Shown here: positions 8,006 to 16,797 of the stretch, in pieces
Numbering within the stretch: the first letter of the stretch is position 1
Layout: each line of letters starts with the position of its first letter
From: UBA1672 sp046542355
GTDB taxonomy: Bacteria > Pseudomonadota > Alphaproteobacteria > Micavibrionales > Micavibrionaceae
DNA length: 31,946 nucleotides
Assembly (NCBI GenBank): GCA_046542355.1
Contig: JBKHBN010000021.1
Span: forward strand, 1-31,946
Direction: 5' to 3'
Notes under the pieces: model-generated
What the model saw: only the letters and a program-made list of their open reading frames with translations
Databases searched by the model: none
Told to the model about the DNA's origin: nothing
Position numbers and translations under genes: made by a program

Positions 8006-10330
8006 ATGTGGCTACCCTCAAGGACATCGCAAAGAAAAGCTCTGCATTTCTTGTCTTTGTTCTTGCTTTTGCTCGCTGCTGTTGCTTTAAGCGACTCTCA
8101 AAATCCCATCCGCATGGATCTGCAACACAGCGTCTTTGATGAATTTAACCGCCTTCATCCCCGGCAGGTAAAAGAGCAGGCTCAAAAAGTCGTTATTGTT
8201 GATATAGATGAACGCTCCTTGGAACTGATCGGGCAATGGAGCTGGCCACGCAACATTATGGCTGATCTCGTAGGCGCATTGAAAGAGCAGGGCGCAAAGG
8301 TGATAGCGTTTGATGGCGTCTTTGCCGAACAAGACCGCACACCCCCCCATAATCTCTATAAAGATCTGCCTGCCGATCAAATAAGACGCTTACCCGAAAC
8401 AATGCGCAGCGCGGACAGGCTGCTCAATTATGACGAGCTTTTTGCCCAGGCCATACGCGATTCAAGAATATTTGTCACAGCCTTCACCTATGGCCGCCCG
8501 GACAGAAATCAAAATAAACCGCTTGATAAAAAACGCATTTTGGTGCGCAGCGATGTAAAACGCGTTTTTCTGGAGCACGCCCCCTCATTCACAGCAGCGG
8601 CGGTAAATCTGCCAATATATGCAAAAGGTGCAGCAGGAAATGGAAGCTTTATGGCACGCCCCGATGCAGATGGGATCTTGCGGCGGGTTGGCATGATCTT
8701 CACAGACGGTCAAACGCTTTATCCCTCTTTAAGCCTTGAGACATTGCGCGTGGCAAAACAGGGGCGCAAGGGTGTGGTACGGCTGGTCGAAGCGCCCGCG
8801 GAAAACACGGCAACTATTGATACAAACTATCGGATACTGGTAGGCGATAGTAAAATTCCAGTTGAAAAGAACGCCGAGCTATATGTTCACTACCGTTATT
8901 TTTGCAATGATCAGGATGTTGTAAACAATCCGCAGCTCTGCCGGGCGCCGGATTATATATCAGCTTATAAATTCTTAAAAGAAGGGTTTGAAGAAGAAAC
9001 CCGCGAGGTCATTAAAGATAAAATAGTGCTGATCGGCAGCAGCGCAGAAGGACTCAAGGATCTTCGAAGCACCGCCTTGCAGGCTTTTCGTCCTGGCGTT
9101 GAGGTGCACGCCAATGTGATCGAGCAGGTTTTAGGCGGGCAATATCTCTTGCGCCCCGCTGTAACCAAAGGCGCAGAAGCCCTTTATATTCTCACGGCGG
9201 GGTTGTTCTTCATCGTTCTTGCGCCTTTTATAGGCGCACTTATTTCCGTGATCCTGTGCCTCCTGATTATCGCATCAGCCAACTTTGGCGCTTACTATGT
9301 TTACGTTGAATACGGAATCTTGATTGATCCTGTATATTCATCACTGGCCGTGCTCTCGATTTTTATTGTCTCGACGATCCTGTCCTATATCCGCGCCGAA
9401 TTGCGCAGAAAACAAATCAGAAACGCCTTTGGCATGTATGTCTCCGGTGATGTCATGCAGGATCTTGAAAGAAACCCTGAAAAGCTGAAGCTGGGCGGAG
9501 AAAACCGCGAGCTAAGCGTCATGTTTACAGACATACGAAACTTTACCCGCATATCTGAGGGGCTCGACCCTGAAGAGCTTATCAATCTTATGAATGATTT
9601 CCTCACACAGATGAGCGACATCGTCATGAGTCATAAAGGAACCGTTGATAAATATATCGGTGATGCAATGATGTGCTTTTGGAACGCGCCGCGCGATGTC
9701 GCCGACCACGAGCGCAAGGCCTGTATAGCCGCGCTGAAAATGCAAGACGCTCTGGCACCAATTAACGAACAGCTCAAGGAAAAACACAAAAACAGTAAAG
9801 CTGAGCTGGTATTGCTCAAAGCCGGTGTTGGTATCAACACTGGGGTTTGCGCAGTCGGCAATATGGGGTCACGCCAGCGCTTTGCTTATTCGGCGCTGGG
9901 AGATGCCGTGAACTTGGCCTCCCGTCTAGAAGGGCAGACAAAACATTACGGTGTAGACATAATTATTGGCCAGAGTGTTTACGACAAAGTGCAAGACTTT
10001 GCTCTCATAGAGCTGGACAAATTACGGGTACAAGGACGGGAAGAGGCGCAAACAATATACGCGCTTATCGGAGATGATATGTTTGTAAAAGAGGAACATT
10101 TCCAAAACTGGCAACGCGAGCATGAAAAATATCTCACGCTCTACCGCGCACGTAAATTTGATGAAGCGCTCGGCCAGCTTCAAACCTGCAGTGCGACAGC
10201 CGGTGAAAAACATGGTGCAAAATATAAAACGCTTTATGCTGGATATGAACGCCGCATTAAAAATATTCTGCGCCAGAAAACCCCGCTGCCTGACGCGTGG
10301 GATGGCACGGTTGATGCGGATGGGAAATAA
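8006..10330 (+). CDS. CHASE2-domain class III adenylate cyclase
   Basis: The protein has 774 residues. A membrane helix near residues 12-29 is followed by a large extracytoplasmic CHASE2 sensor (about 45-370; VVIVDIDERSLELIGQWSWP, KDKIVLIGSSAEGLKDLRST). Three more helices follow (about 388-465), then a short linker and a class III cyclase domain (about 495-685). The catalytic residues are present: metal-binding D509 in FTDIRNFT and D553 in DKYIGDAMM, adenine-type K549, and the GDAVNLASRLEG segment with the Asn and Arg that stabilise the transition state. It should make cAMP at the inner membrane in response to an outside signal. It follows the secretion operon after 28 bp with AAGGAAAA upstream, so it is probably co-transcribed with it. 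The signal is unknown. Confidence 0.92.
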   Translation: MWLPSRTSQRKALHFLSLFLLLLAAVALSDSQNPIRMDLQHSVFDEFNRLHPRQVKEQAQKVVIVDIDERSLELIGQWSWPRNIMADLVGALKEQGAKVIAFDGVFAEQDRTPPHNLYKDLPADQIRRLPETMRSADRLLNYDELFAQAIRDSRIFVTAFTYGRPDRNQNKPLDKKRILVRSDVKRVFLEHAPSFTAAAVNLPIYAKGAAGNGSFMARPDADGILRRVGMIFTDGQTLYPSLSLETLRVAKQGRKGVVRLVEAPAENTATIDTNYRILVGDSKIPVEKNAELYVHYRYFCNDQDVVNNPQLCRAPDYISAYKFLKEGFEEETREVIKDKIVLIGSSAEGLKDLRSTALQAFRPGVEVHANVIEQVLGGQYLLRPAVTKGAEALYILTAGLFFIVLAPFIGALISVILCLLIIASANFGAYYVYVEYGILIDPVYSSLAVLSIFIVSTILSYIRAELRRKQIRNAFGMYVSGDVMQDLERNPEKLKLGGENRELSVMFTDIRNFTRISEGLDPEELINLMNDFLTQMSDIVMSHKGTVDKYIGDAMMCFWNAPRDVADHERKACIAALKMQDALAPINEQLKEKHKNSKAELVLLKAGVGINTGVCAVGNMGSRQRFAYSALGDAVNLASRLEGQTKHYGVDIIIGQSVYDKVQDFALIELDKLRVQGREEAQTIYALIGDDMFVKEEHFQNWQREHEKYLTLYRARKFDEALGQLQTCSATAGEKHGAKYKTLYAGYERRIKNILRQKTPLPDAWDGTVDADGK

Positions 10331-10344
10331 AACATCACTTGGTC

Positions 10345-11613
10345 TTAAAGTTCTGATGCTCTCCAGCTGCTCATGAGTTGTATAATATCCTTTTCAGACA
10401 TTGGCTTGGCAAAGTGATAGCCCTGCACAAACTCACAGCCCATCTCTTTAAGGATTTTGGCCTCATGCAGCGTTTCAACCCCTTCGGCTATAATATCCAT
10501 TTTCATATTTTGCCCAAGAGTCACAATAGAACGCACAAGCGCAAGCAGGCTCTCATCCTGTTCCATATTCCGGATAAAACTTTGATCAATCTTGAGCGTA
10601 TCAATTGGGTATTTGTGCAGGTAATTCAAAGAAGAGTACCCCGTGCCAAAATCATCAATAGCGACGCTCATTCCGGCTTTCCGGCACATATCAAGAGCTT
10701 CTTTGGCGCGCTCGGGCTGGGTAACCAGCAGGCGCTCGGTAATTTCCAGATGAACCTGCTCGGCTTTTACGTCTGTTTCACTCAAAGCTTTGTAGATATT
10801 ATCTATAAAATCTGGATCTGAAAAATCCTCGTTAGAGAAATTAACACTCATATGTAGATTTTTTCCAGTGCTAACACTTTGTTCAATACGCTTGAGTGCA
10901 GAGCAGGCAGTGCGTAACGCCCAGTTGCTCGCTTCGATGATTTGCCCTGTTTCCTCAATAACCGGAATAAACACAGCCGGTGATATAAAGCCCTTCTCGG
11001 GATGAAACCAGCGCATAAGCGCCTCAAAGCCTTTTATCTCACCGGTTTGCAGGTCAACGACCGGCTGGTAGAAAAGTGTAATTTCTCCGTTATTGCGATC
11101 AAGCGCCTCTTTGAACTCATTGGCAATGCGGATCTGCTCAATAGCATCCGCGCGCTCTGTATAGATCATCTCGAGTGTTTCAACGCTGGCCAGCGCTGTA
11201 TCACCGGCGCGCTCTCCGATTCGGTTGAGCGTGTCACGATAGCGGGTCATAATAACTTGCGTAGCCATGCGAATAACCGGATCGGCATTGTTCAGTCTGC
11301 GCGAGAAGTCATTTTTGGTAATCTCAAGAACCTTGCATTCCTCCACAGCGCGAATGGTAGCTGTGCGCGGCGCATTATCTATAAGGGACATTTCGCCAAT
11401 CATGGCACAAGGGCCGCGGGTTCCGATGATATGCTCATCTCCGGAAGGAGAGGTGATCACGATCTCGACTTTGCCGCTTTCGACAATATAGGCATTCTTT
11501 CCCACTTCGCCCTGGCGCATGATAACATCGCCCGGTCTAAAGACCTTGGGAGATTGAGCTGTTTGATATAAAGGTGTATTTTGATCCATCATTTGCCCCG
11601 CATTGCTTTTCAC
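10345..11613 (-). CDS. Cyclic-nucleotide-binding domain fused to an EAL c-di-GMP phosphodiesterase
   Basis: The GTG at 11613 gives 422 residues. ATGs at 11592 and 11589, preceded by GCGGGG, are at least as likely. Residues about 20-135 form a CRP-like cNMP-binding fold with a complete phosphate cassette (GEMSLIDNAPRTATIRA), so it should bind cAMP or cGMP. A helical linker follows, then an EAL domain (about 180-415). The expected metal and catalytic motifs are there: FEALMRW, SVNFSNEDF, LEITER, IDDFGTGYSSL, DTLKID, AEGVET and QGYHFAKP. It should therefore cut c-di-GMP. There is no GGDEF or HTH domain. It converges on the adenylate cyclase gene with a 14-bp gap, which suggests cAMP control of c-di-GMP level. 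Confidence 0.92.
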   Translation of the reverse strand: MKSNAGQMMDQNTPLYQTAQSPKVFRPGDVIMRQGEVGKNAYIVESGKVEIVITSPSGDEHIIGTRGPCAMIGEMSLIDNAPRTATIRAVEECKVLEITKNDFSRRLNNADPVIRMATQVIMTRYRDTLNRIGERAGDTALASVETLEMIYTERADAIEQIRIANEFKEALDRNNGEITLFYQPVVDLQTGEIKGFEALMRWFHPEKGFISPAVFIPVIEETGQIIEASNWALRTACSALKRIEQSVSTGKNLHMSVNFSNEDFSDPDFIDNIYKALSETDVKAEQVHLEITERLLVTQPERAKEALDMCRKAGMSVAIDDFGTGYSSLNYLHKYPIDTLKIDQSFIRNMEQDESLLALVRSIVTLGQNMKMDIIAEGVETLHEAKILKEMGCEFVQGYHFAKPMSEKDIIQLMSSWRASEL

Positions 11614-11710
11614 TATGCAGGAGATTTATTAGTATTTGGTTAATGAGACATGTTTATTGCCTAAAAATCAATCAACAAAACGAAATATACGATGTTTTTT
11701 ACAAGAATGC

Positions 11711-11740
11711 TTGACAAGAGATATCGTGCATCGCTATGTT
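11711..11740 (+). promoter_or_regulatory. Sigma-70-like promoter for rpmJ
   Basis: TTGACA (11711-11716), an 18-base spacer and TATGTT (11735-11740) lie about 40 bases before the rpmJ start. The -35 box is perfect and the -10 is fair. Confidence 0.55.
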
Positions 11741-11780
11741 CAGCGCTCATTAAGGAACACAATTAGGGTTTAATAGGACG

Positions 11781-11906
11781 ATGAAAGTTTCAAACTCGCT
11801 CAAAACATTGAAAAACCGCGACCGCAATTGCCGAGTTATTCGTCGCAAGGGGCGTTTATACGTGATTAACAAGAAAAACCCGCGCTTCAAAGCCCGGCAG
11901 GGGTAG
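11781..11906 (+). CDS. rpmJ: 50S ribosomal protein L36
   Basis: This short frame encodes 41 residues starting MKVSNSLKTLKNRDRN and ending KKNPRFKARQG. That is the longer, zinc-ligand-poor form of L36 common in alpha- and gammaproteobacteria. Only one Cys remains, where the classic 38-residue form has a Cys3-His zinc site. L36 is the smallest protein of the large ribosomal subunit. AGGA lies 5 bases before the ATG. It stands alone between its own promoter and a hairpin terminator, as is usual for this paralogue outside the ribosomal operons. Confidence 0.96.
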   Translation: MKVSNSLKTLKNRDRNCRVIRRKGRLYVINKKNPRFKARQG

Positions 11907-12004
11907 GGGATTTTAAGCTTTTGCTTTTCTGATAAGCTTTTATTCAGAAAAATTCTCGTCTTTTTGTCTTGTTTTTTAGAAGCAATGGATATGATTTACG
12001 CAAG

Positions 12005-12027
12005 CCGCGGGCAAAGCTCGCGGTTTT
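12005..12027 (+). terminator. Intrinsic terminator after rpmJ
   Basis: CCGCGGGC and GCTCGCGG pair over 8 positions (one G-U) around an AAA loop, followed by TTTT. It lies 99 bases after the rpmJ stop and just before the mreB promoter. Confidence 0.75.
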
Positions 12028-12030
12028 ATG

Positions 12031-12059
12031 TTGCGTATCTGTCCTGTTGAAAATATAAT
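12031..12059 (+). promoter_or_regulatory. Sigma-70-like promoter for mreB
   Basis: TTGCGT (12031-12036), a 17-base spacer and a perfect TATAAT (12054-12059) lie directly after the rpmJ terminator and about 90 bases before mreB. Confidence 0.6.
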
Positions 12060-12149
12060 GGACGCATCATTCTCAGGGGTGCATTGCTGTATTTTCTCTG
12101 ATATATCTTTGATTACCGAAATTTATTCACTCATGAAGGTGGGCGATTC

Positions 12150-13190
12150 ATGTTCTCCAAACTTTTTGGCTTTATGTCAGCCGATATGGCAATCGATCTG
12201 GGTACCGCAAATACGCTGGTATATGTGAAGGATCAGGGCATTGTCCTGAACGAGCCCTCCGTTGTTGCCATATCCGTAGTGGGTGGTAAAAAACAGACAC
12301 TGGCCGTCGGGAACGAGGCCAAACAAATGCTGGGTCGTACTCCTGGCAGCATTATTGCCACGCGCCCTTTGCGTGATGGCGTGATTGCTGATTTCGAGGT
12401 CACCGAAGCCATGATCAAGCATTTTATTCGCAAGGTTCATAATCGCCGTACATTTGTATCACCCAAAATGATTATATGTGTCCCTTCCGGCTCAACAGCG
12501 GTGGAGCGCCGCGCCATTCAGGAATCAGCAGAAAGCGCCGGAGCCAGCGAAGTTGGCCTGATCGAAGAGCCAATGGCCGCCGCAATCGGAGCAGGGCTTC
12601 CCGTAACCGAAGCCACAGGCTCAATGGTTGTTGATATTGGCGGTGGAACCACAGAAGTTGCCGTTATCTCTCTTGGCGGTATCGTATATGCCAGATCAGT
12701 GCGTGTCGGTGGAGATAAAATGGACGAGGCTATCATCGCTTATATTCGCCGGATACATAATCTGTTGATCGGTGAGGGAACCGCTGAGCGCATCAAAAAG
12801 GAAATTGGATCTGCGTGCATACCCGGAGATGGAGAGGGGCGCACCATGGAAATCCGCGGGCGTGACCTTATGAACGGTGTTCCCAAGGAAATCGTCATTA
12901 CAGAGCGTCAGATTGCCGAAGCTCTGGCAGAACCGGTCGGTCAAATCGTGGAGGGCGTAAAGGTGGCGCTCGAACATACAGCACCCGAGCTTGCCGCTGA
13001 TATTGTTGATCGCGGGATAGTGCTGACGGGCGGCGGCGCATTATTGACCAACCTCGATTTTGTTTTACGCCACGCAACAGGTCTGGCTGTTACTCTGGCC
13101 GATGATCCTCTGTCCTGCGTCGCGCTTGGCACGGGTCATGCACTGGAAGCCGGCAAGGCTTTGCGTCATGTGCTGATTGGAACCTACTAG
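12150..13190 (+). CDS. mreB: Rod-shape-determining actin homologue MreB
   Basis: The 346-residue protein has the usual family length and all actin-fold nucleotide motifs. These are phosphate 1 DLGTANTLVY near the start, the IEEPMAAAIGAGLP helix, phosphate 2 VVDIGGGTTEVAVISLGG and the adenosine loop GIVLTGGGALL. MreB polymerises under the inner membrane and guides the elongasome. The ATG at 12150 is preceded by GGTGGG. The first gene of the shape cluster, it is followed by mreC after a 175-bp gap in which I see no clear terminator or promoter. Confidence 0.97.
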   Translation: MFSKLFGFMSADMAIDLGTANTLVYVKDQGIVLNEPSVVAISVVGGKKQTLAVGNEAKQMLGRTPGSIIATRPLRDGVIADFEVTEAMIKHFIRKVHNRRTFVSPKMIICVPSGSTAVERRAIQESAESAGASEVGLIEEPMAAAIGAGLPVTEATGSMVVDIGGGTTEVAVISLGGIVYARSVRVGGDKMDEAIIAYIRRIHNLLIGEGTAERIKKEIGSACIPGDGEGRTMEIRGRDLMNGVPKEIVITERQIAEALAEPVGQIVEGVKVALEHTAPELAADIVDRGIVLTGGGALLTNLDFVLRHATGLAVTLADDPLSCVALGTGHALEAGKALRHVLIGTY

Positions 13191-13365
13191 ATTACGCCAC
13201 TGGTAAAGAGCGAAATCTCTGGCCATATATAAATAGCCACGCGTTACTGCTCGCATATTGGATAAATGCACATTGCGCATTGAACAAAAATAATGATCCA
13301 TTTATTGTGGTTTGCCAAAGCTAGCGAATAATTACAGCCAGAGAGAATAAAGGAAGGCTCATAGG

Positions 13366-14217
13366 TTGAGACACCATATGAAAGTCAGAAGGACTGCGCG
13401 CCGCTTCCCCCTGCCTTGGGCGGGGGAATCTTACATGAGCACAAGCCTTATGGTTCTAAGCCTGATTCTTATGGCCATCTCCTCTTTTCGGCCTCATTCT
13501 TTTGGTTCTATGCGTGTTTTTACAACGGATTTATTTTCCACGCCGCTGGCAATTATCAGCTATCCTTTTCAGCAAATGACGCTTATGCTCCATGATATAA
13601 CGGATTTCGCGCAGGTGCAGGCGGATAATCTGCGCCTTGAGCAGGATAATGCGCAGTTGCGTCAGTGGTATCAAACTGCGCTGCTGCTGGATTCGGAAAA
13701 CCGCGCCCTGCGTGAGCTTTTGAATTTACGCGTTGATCCGGTTTATACACATATAGCTGCGCGCATTCTGGCCGATTCAGGAAATACCTACGTTAAAAGC
13801 GTTTTGATTGCAGCAGGGCGTCCCGATGGTATCAAAAAAGATGCGGCTGTGGTCGCAGGGCAGGGCCTTATTGGTCGCATTGTCGAAGTTGGAAATAAAA
13901 CATCCCGCGTTTTGCTGGTCAATGATATTAACTCGCGCGTACCGGTTGTGGTTGAAGATACGGGGCAACACGCCATTATGGCTGGAACAAACGGCCCATA
14001 CCCGCGTCTGATCCACGTTCCCAAAGACAGTGAGATAACCGATGCATCACGCATTGTAACCTCGGGCTATGGCGGTGTATATCCGCAAGGACTTCCTGTT
14101 GGCCGCGTCTTGCTCAGGGAAAACGGAACCAGAGAGATCGTTCTATTTGCTAATTTTGATAAGCTGCAGATTGTGCGCGTTTTACAAAGAGGATTAAATA
14201 AAGAGGGGCCAAGATAA
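13366..14217 (+). CDS. mreC: Rod-shape-determining protein MreC
   Basis: The TTG at 13366 has AAGGAAGG at good spacing and gives 283 residues; the ATG at 13378 (279 residues) is the alternative. A basic N-terminus leads into one membrane helix (STSLMVLSLILMAISSF, about residues 25-42). A coiled coil follows (QADNLRLEQDNAQLRQWYQT, about 85-120), then two beta domains containing AAGRPDGIKKDAAVVAGQGL, GRIVEVGNKTSRVLLVNDIN and VTSGYGGVYPQGLPVG. This is the standard MreC layout. It is the periplasmic scaffold linking MreB/MreD to PBP2. mreD follows after 3 bp. Confidence 0.95.
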   Translation: MRHHMKVRRTARRFPLPWAGESYMSTSLMVLSLILMAISSFRPHSFGSMRVFTTDLFSTPLAIISYPFQQMTLMLHDITDFAQVQADNLRLEQDNAQLRQWYQTALLLDSENRALRELLNLRVDPVYTHIAARILADSGNTYVKSVLIAAGRPDGIKKDAAVVAGQGLIGRIVEVGNKTSRVLLVNDINSRVPVVVEDTGQHAIMAGTNGPYPRLIHVPKDSEITDASRIVTSGYGGVYPQGLPVGRVLLRENGTREIVLFANFDKLQIVRVLQRGLNKEGPR

Positions 14218-14220
14218 ATC

Positions 14221-14754
14221 ATGCAGTCTTTTACAGAGCAAGTGCCGGTCTTTTTTCGCATGATAATAGTTTATCTGCTGATATTTGTATTTTTCCTGCT
14301 TAACTCGATATCGATAGCCTCTCCCATACTAACAACCATAGACATACCGTTTATGATTATGGTGTTGTATTACTGGTCAATTTATCGTCCAACGCTTATT
14401 CCGCCATGGTTGGTTTTCGCCACCGGAATATGCTTTGATCTCCTGAGCGGCTGGCCAGTTGGGTTGCATGCTTTTATTTATCTTTTATTACGCCATGTTG
14501 TTGTTTATCAACGTTTATTCATGACCGGACAGCCATTTGCGGTTGTGTGGATTGGTTTTATGATAGTCGGATTGGTCTCTCTTTCTTTGGAGTGGTTTCT
14601 TTTGGGACTAACCCGTTTTTACTGGTCTGGGCTTGAACCGGTGATACTGGCAAGTTTTGTGGCTATTTTACTCTTCCCACTGATAGCGGTTGTGTTGCAC
14701 TTTTCACATAAGGTGCTGCCGCATATTCAGGATCAGTACACGGCTGTAAGTTAG
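14221..14754 (+). CDS. mreD: Rod-shape-determining protein MreD
   Basis: The 177-residue protein is almost entirely hydrophobic, with about five to six membrane helices. It includes the MreD-like segment TTIDIPFMIMVLYYWSIYRP and FATGICFDLLSGWPVGLHAF. MreD is the integral membrane partner of MreC. Sequence conservation in this family is low, so position between mreC and the PBP2 gene is part of the evidence. Confidence 0.92.
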   Translation: MQSFTEQVPVFFRMIIVYLLIFVFFLLNSISIASPILTTIDIPFMIMVLYYWSIYRPTLIPPWLVFATGICFDLLSGWPVGLHAFIYLLLRHVVVYQRLFMTGQPFAVVWIGFMIVGLVSLSLEWFLLGLTRFYWSGLEPVILASFVAILLFPLIAVVLHFSHKVLPHIQDQYTAVS

Positions 14755-14769
14755 GGGCAAGAAGGGAAA

Positions 14770-16797
14770 ATGTATCACGACGATTACAGCGAAAAGATTT
14801 TCTCGCGCCGCGCTTTTGTCATTGGCGGTCTCCAGCTTTTTGGCCTGGTTGTACTGGGCGCGCGTCTGGCCTGGCTACAAATTGCGCAGGGCAAGCGCTA
14901 TAAAATGCTCTCGGATAAGAACCGTATAAATATTAAAATCCTGCCGCCACCAAGAGGTGAGATCGTAGATCGCTTTGGCGTTCCCTTGGCGATAAACACG
15001 CAGACCTACCGGGTTTTGATTATCCCCGAGCAAACGGATAATATCGAAAAATCCTTACGGGCACTCCAACGAATTGTTTTTGTAGAAGAAGACCACATTG
15101 CACGGGTCATAAAAGAAGCATCAAAAACGGCAAAATTTATTCCGGTGCGCATTAAAGAAGGCCTGTCATGGGGGGATGTGGCAAAGGTTGAGGTGCGCCT
15201 GCCTGATTTGCCGGGCATTTTTATAGATGTAGGTGATGTACGCTCATACCCGTATCGTGATTCCACAGCGCATATTGTGGGGTATGTTCGCGCCATATCC
15301 AAAGAAGATCTTGAACAAAATAATCCGGTTTTGCGTCTTCCGGGCTTTCGCATCGGCAAGACAGGCATTGAAAAAGTTTATGATGAGAAACTTCGCGGCA
15401 GTCCAGGCGCAGCAGAAGTAGAGGTCAATGTTGTGGGGCGCGAGGTGCGCGAACTCAAACGCAAGGATGCGCAGCCCGGACGGCGCGTTACGCTCAGCAT
15501 TGATGGAGAGCTGCAACGCATCACTCAGGAAACACTGGCGGTGCATAAAAGCGCGTCTGCTGTAATTCTGGATGCCTACACAGGCGCTATTTACGCGATG
15601 GCATCCTATCCGGCATTTGATCCCAATATGTTTGTAAGAGGGCTGACCACAGAAGAATGGAAAGATTTATCTGAAGATCCGGCGCATCCTCAGACCAATA
15701 AGGCTGTTTCGGGGCAATATCCTCCAGGTTCAACCTTCAAGATGATTACCGCACTCGCAGGGCTGGAACTGGGCATCATAAAACATAACACAATCGTGCA
15801 CTGCCCCGGACATTACGAATATGGTCAAAGCCGTTATCATTGCTGGAAGAATTACGGACATGGATTGATGAACCTTGAATCAGCGCTGCAAGAATCCTGT
15901 GATGTGTATTTCTATAAGCTGGCCACCAAAATAGGGATTGACGCCATCGCTGATATGGCGCGGCGTTTTGGCCTTGGCGAGCAATTGGGGCTAGGGCTGG
16001 GTTCGGAAAAAGCGGGATTGGTTCCCGATACGGCATGGAAGAGAAAAACGTTAGGTCAGCCATGGTATCCCGGAGAAACAATTATTTCCAGTATCGGGCA
16101 GGGTGATGTCCTGACAACACCGCTGCAACTGGCTATCATGACCGCGCGCATGGTCAATGGCGGTTTGGCTGTTAAGCCGTGGCTGACGGGCTATGTCGGC
16201 AGGCAGTATTATGGCCACGAGACGTGGGAGCCGATCAATATAAACGCCAAACATCTGGAACTTGTTCGTAAAGGAATGGATGTGTCGGTCAATAAGATAA
16301 AGGGGACAGCCTACGCCTCGCGCATAGAACAAGAAGGCATGGAGATGGGCGGCAAAACCGGAACGGCGCAGGTGCGCAGGATCACAGCCGAGCAACGCCG
16401 CCTCGGGGTTAAAAACGAAGATCTGCCGTGGAAAGAACGCCATCACGCCCTGTTCGTAGGATATGCGCCCGTAGCTCACCCGCGCTATGTCTGTTCTGTT
16501 GTTGTAGAACACGGAGTTGGTGGGAGCACAGCCGCAGCGCCCATTGCAAAAATATTATTAGAGCATACACAAAGCCGCGATCCTGCTGGCACAAAAATGC
16601 AACCCGAAATAATATTTGGTCAGGAGCAAGAGCTCGATGATACAAGAAAGAGCGCAGAAAAAGCGCAAAAGACAGGGCAGGAGAGTCAAACAAGCCTTGC
16701 CGGATTATTCTGGCCCCCTAAAAAACCGCAATCGCAAGACACGCCGGACAGTACAGGCGATATCATAAATGGCAATAAGGAAAGTCGGATTCAATGA
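14770..16797 (+). CDS. mrdA: Penicillin-binding protein 2, elongasome transpeptidase
   Basis: The 675-residue protein has one membrane helix near the N-terminus (AFVIGGLQLFGLVVLGARLA, about residues 15-34). A pedestal domain follows (PPPRGEIVDRFGVPLAINTQ; GLPGxRxGKxGxE-like LPGFRIGKTGIEKVYDE), then the transpeptidase domain. Active-site motifs are STFK with S321 and K324, S376-C-D378 in the SxN position (SxD is usual in PBP2) and K529-T-G. PBP2 cross-links new wall along the cell side and works with RodA. The C-terminal 60 or so residues are a polar, probably disordered tail. The start is preceded by GAAGGG. It overlaps rodA by 4 bp (ATGA). Confidence 0.96.
   Translation: MYHDDYSEKIFSRRAFVIGGLQLFGLVVLGARLAWLQIAQGKRYKMLSDKNRINIKILPPPRGEIVDRFGVPLAINTQTYRVLIIPEQTDNIEKSLRALQRIVFVEEDHIARVIKEASKTAKFIPVRIKEGLSWGDVAKVEVRLPDLPGIFIDVGDVRSYPYRDSTAHIVGYVRAISKEDLEQNNPVLRLPGFRIGKTGIEKVYDEKLRGSPGAAEVEVNVVGREVRELKRKDAQPGRRVTLSIDGELQRITQETLAVHKSASAVILDAYTGAIYAMASYPAFDPNMFVRGLTTEEWKDLSEDPAHPQTNKAVSGQYPPGSTFKMITALAGLELGIIKHNTIVHCPGHYEYGQSRYHCWKNYGHGLMNLESALQESCDVYFYKLATKIGIDAIADMARRFGLGEQLGLGLGSEKAGLVPDTAWKRKTLGQPWYPGETIISSIGQGDVLTTPLQLAIMTARMVNGGLAVKPWLTGYVGRQYYGHETWEPININAKHLELVRKGMDVSVNKIKGTAYASRIEQEGMEMGGKTGTAQVRRITAEQRRLGVKNEDLPWKERHHALFVGYAPVAHPRYVCSVVVEHGVGGSTAAAPIAKILLEHTQSRDPAGTKMQPEIIFGQEQELDDTRKSAEKAQKTGQESQTSLAGLFWPPKKPQSQDTPDSTGDIINGNKESRIQ

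Noticed and set aside
10378..10821. 147-residue plus-strand frame antisense to the EAL gene
   Set aside because: The EAL domain frame carries all catalytic motifs; this one has no recognisable features.
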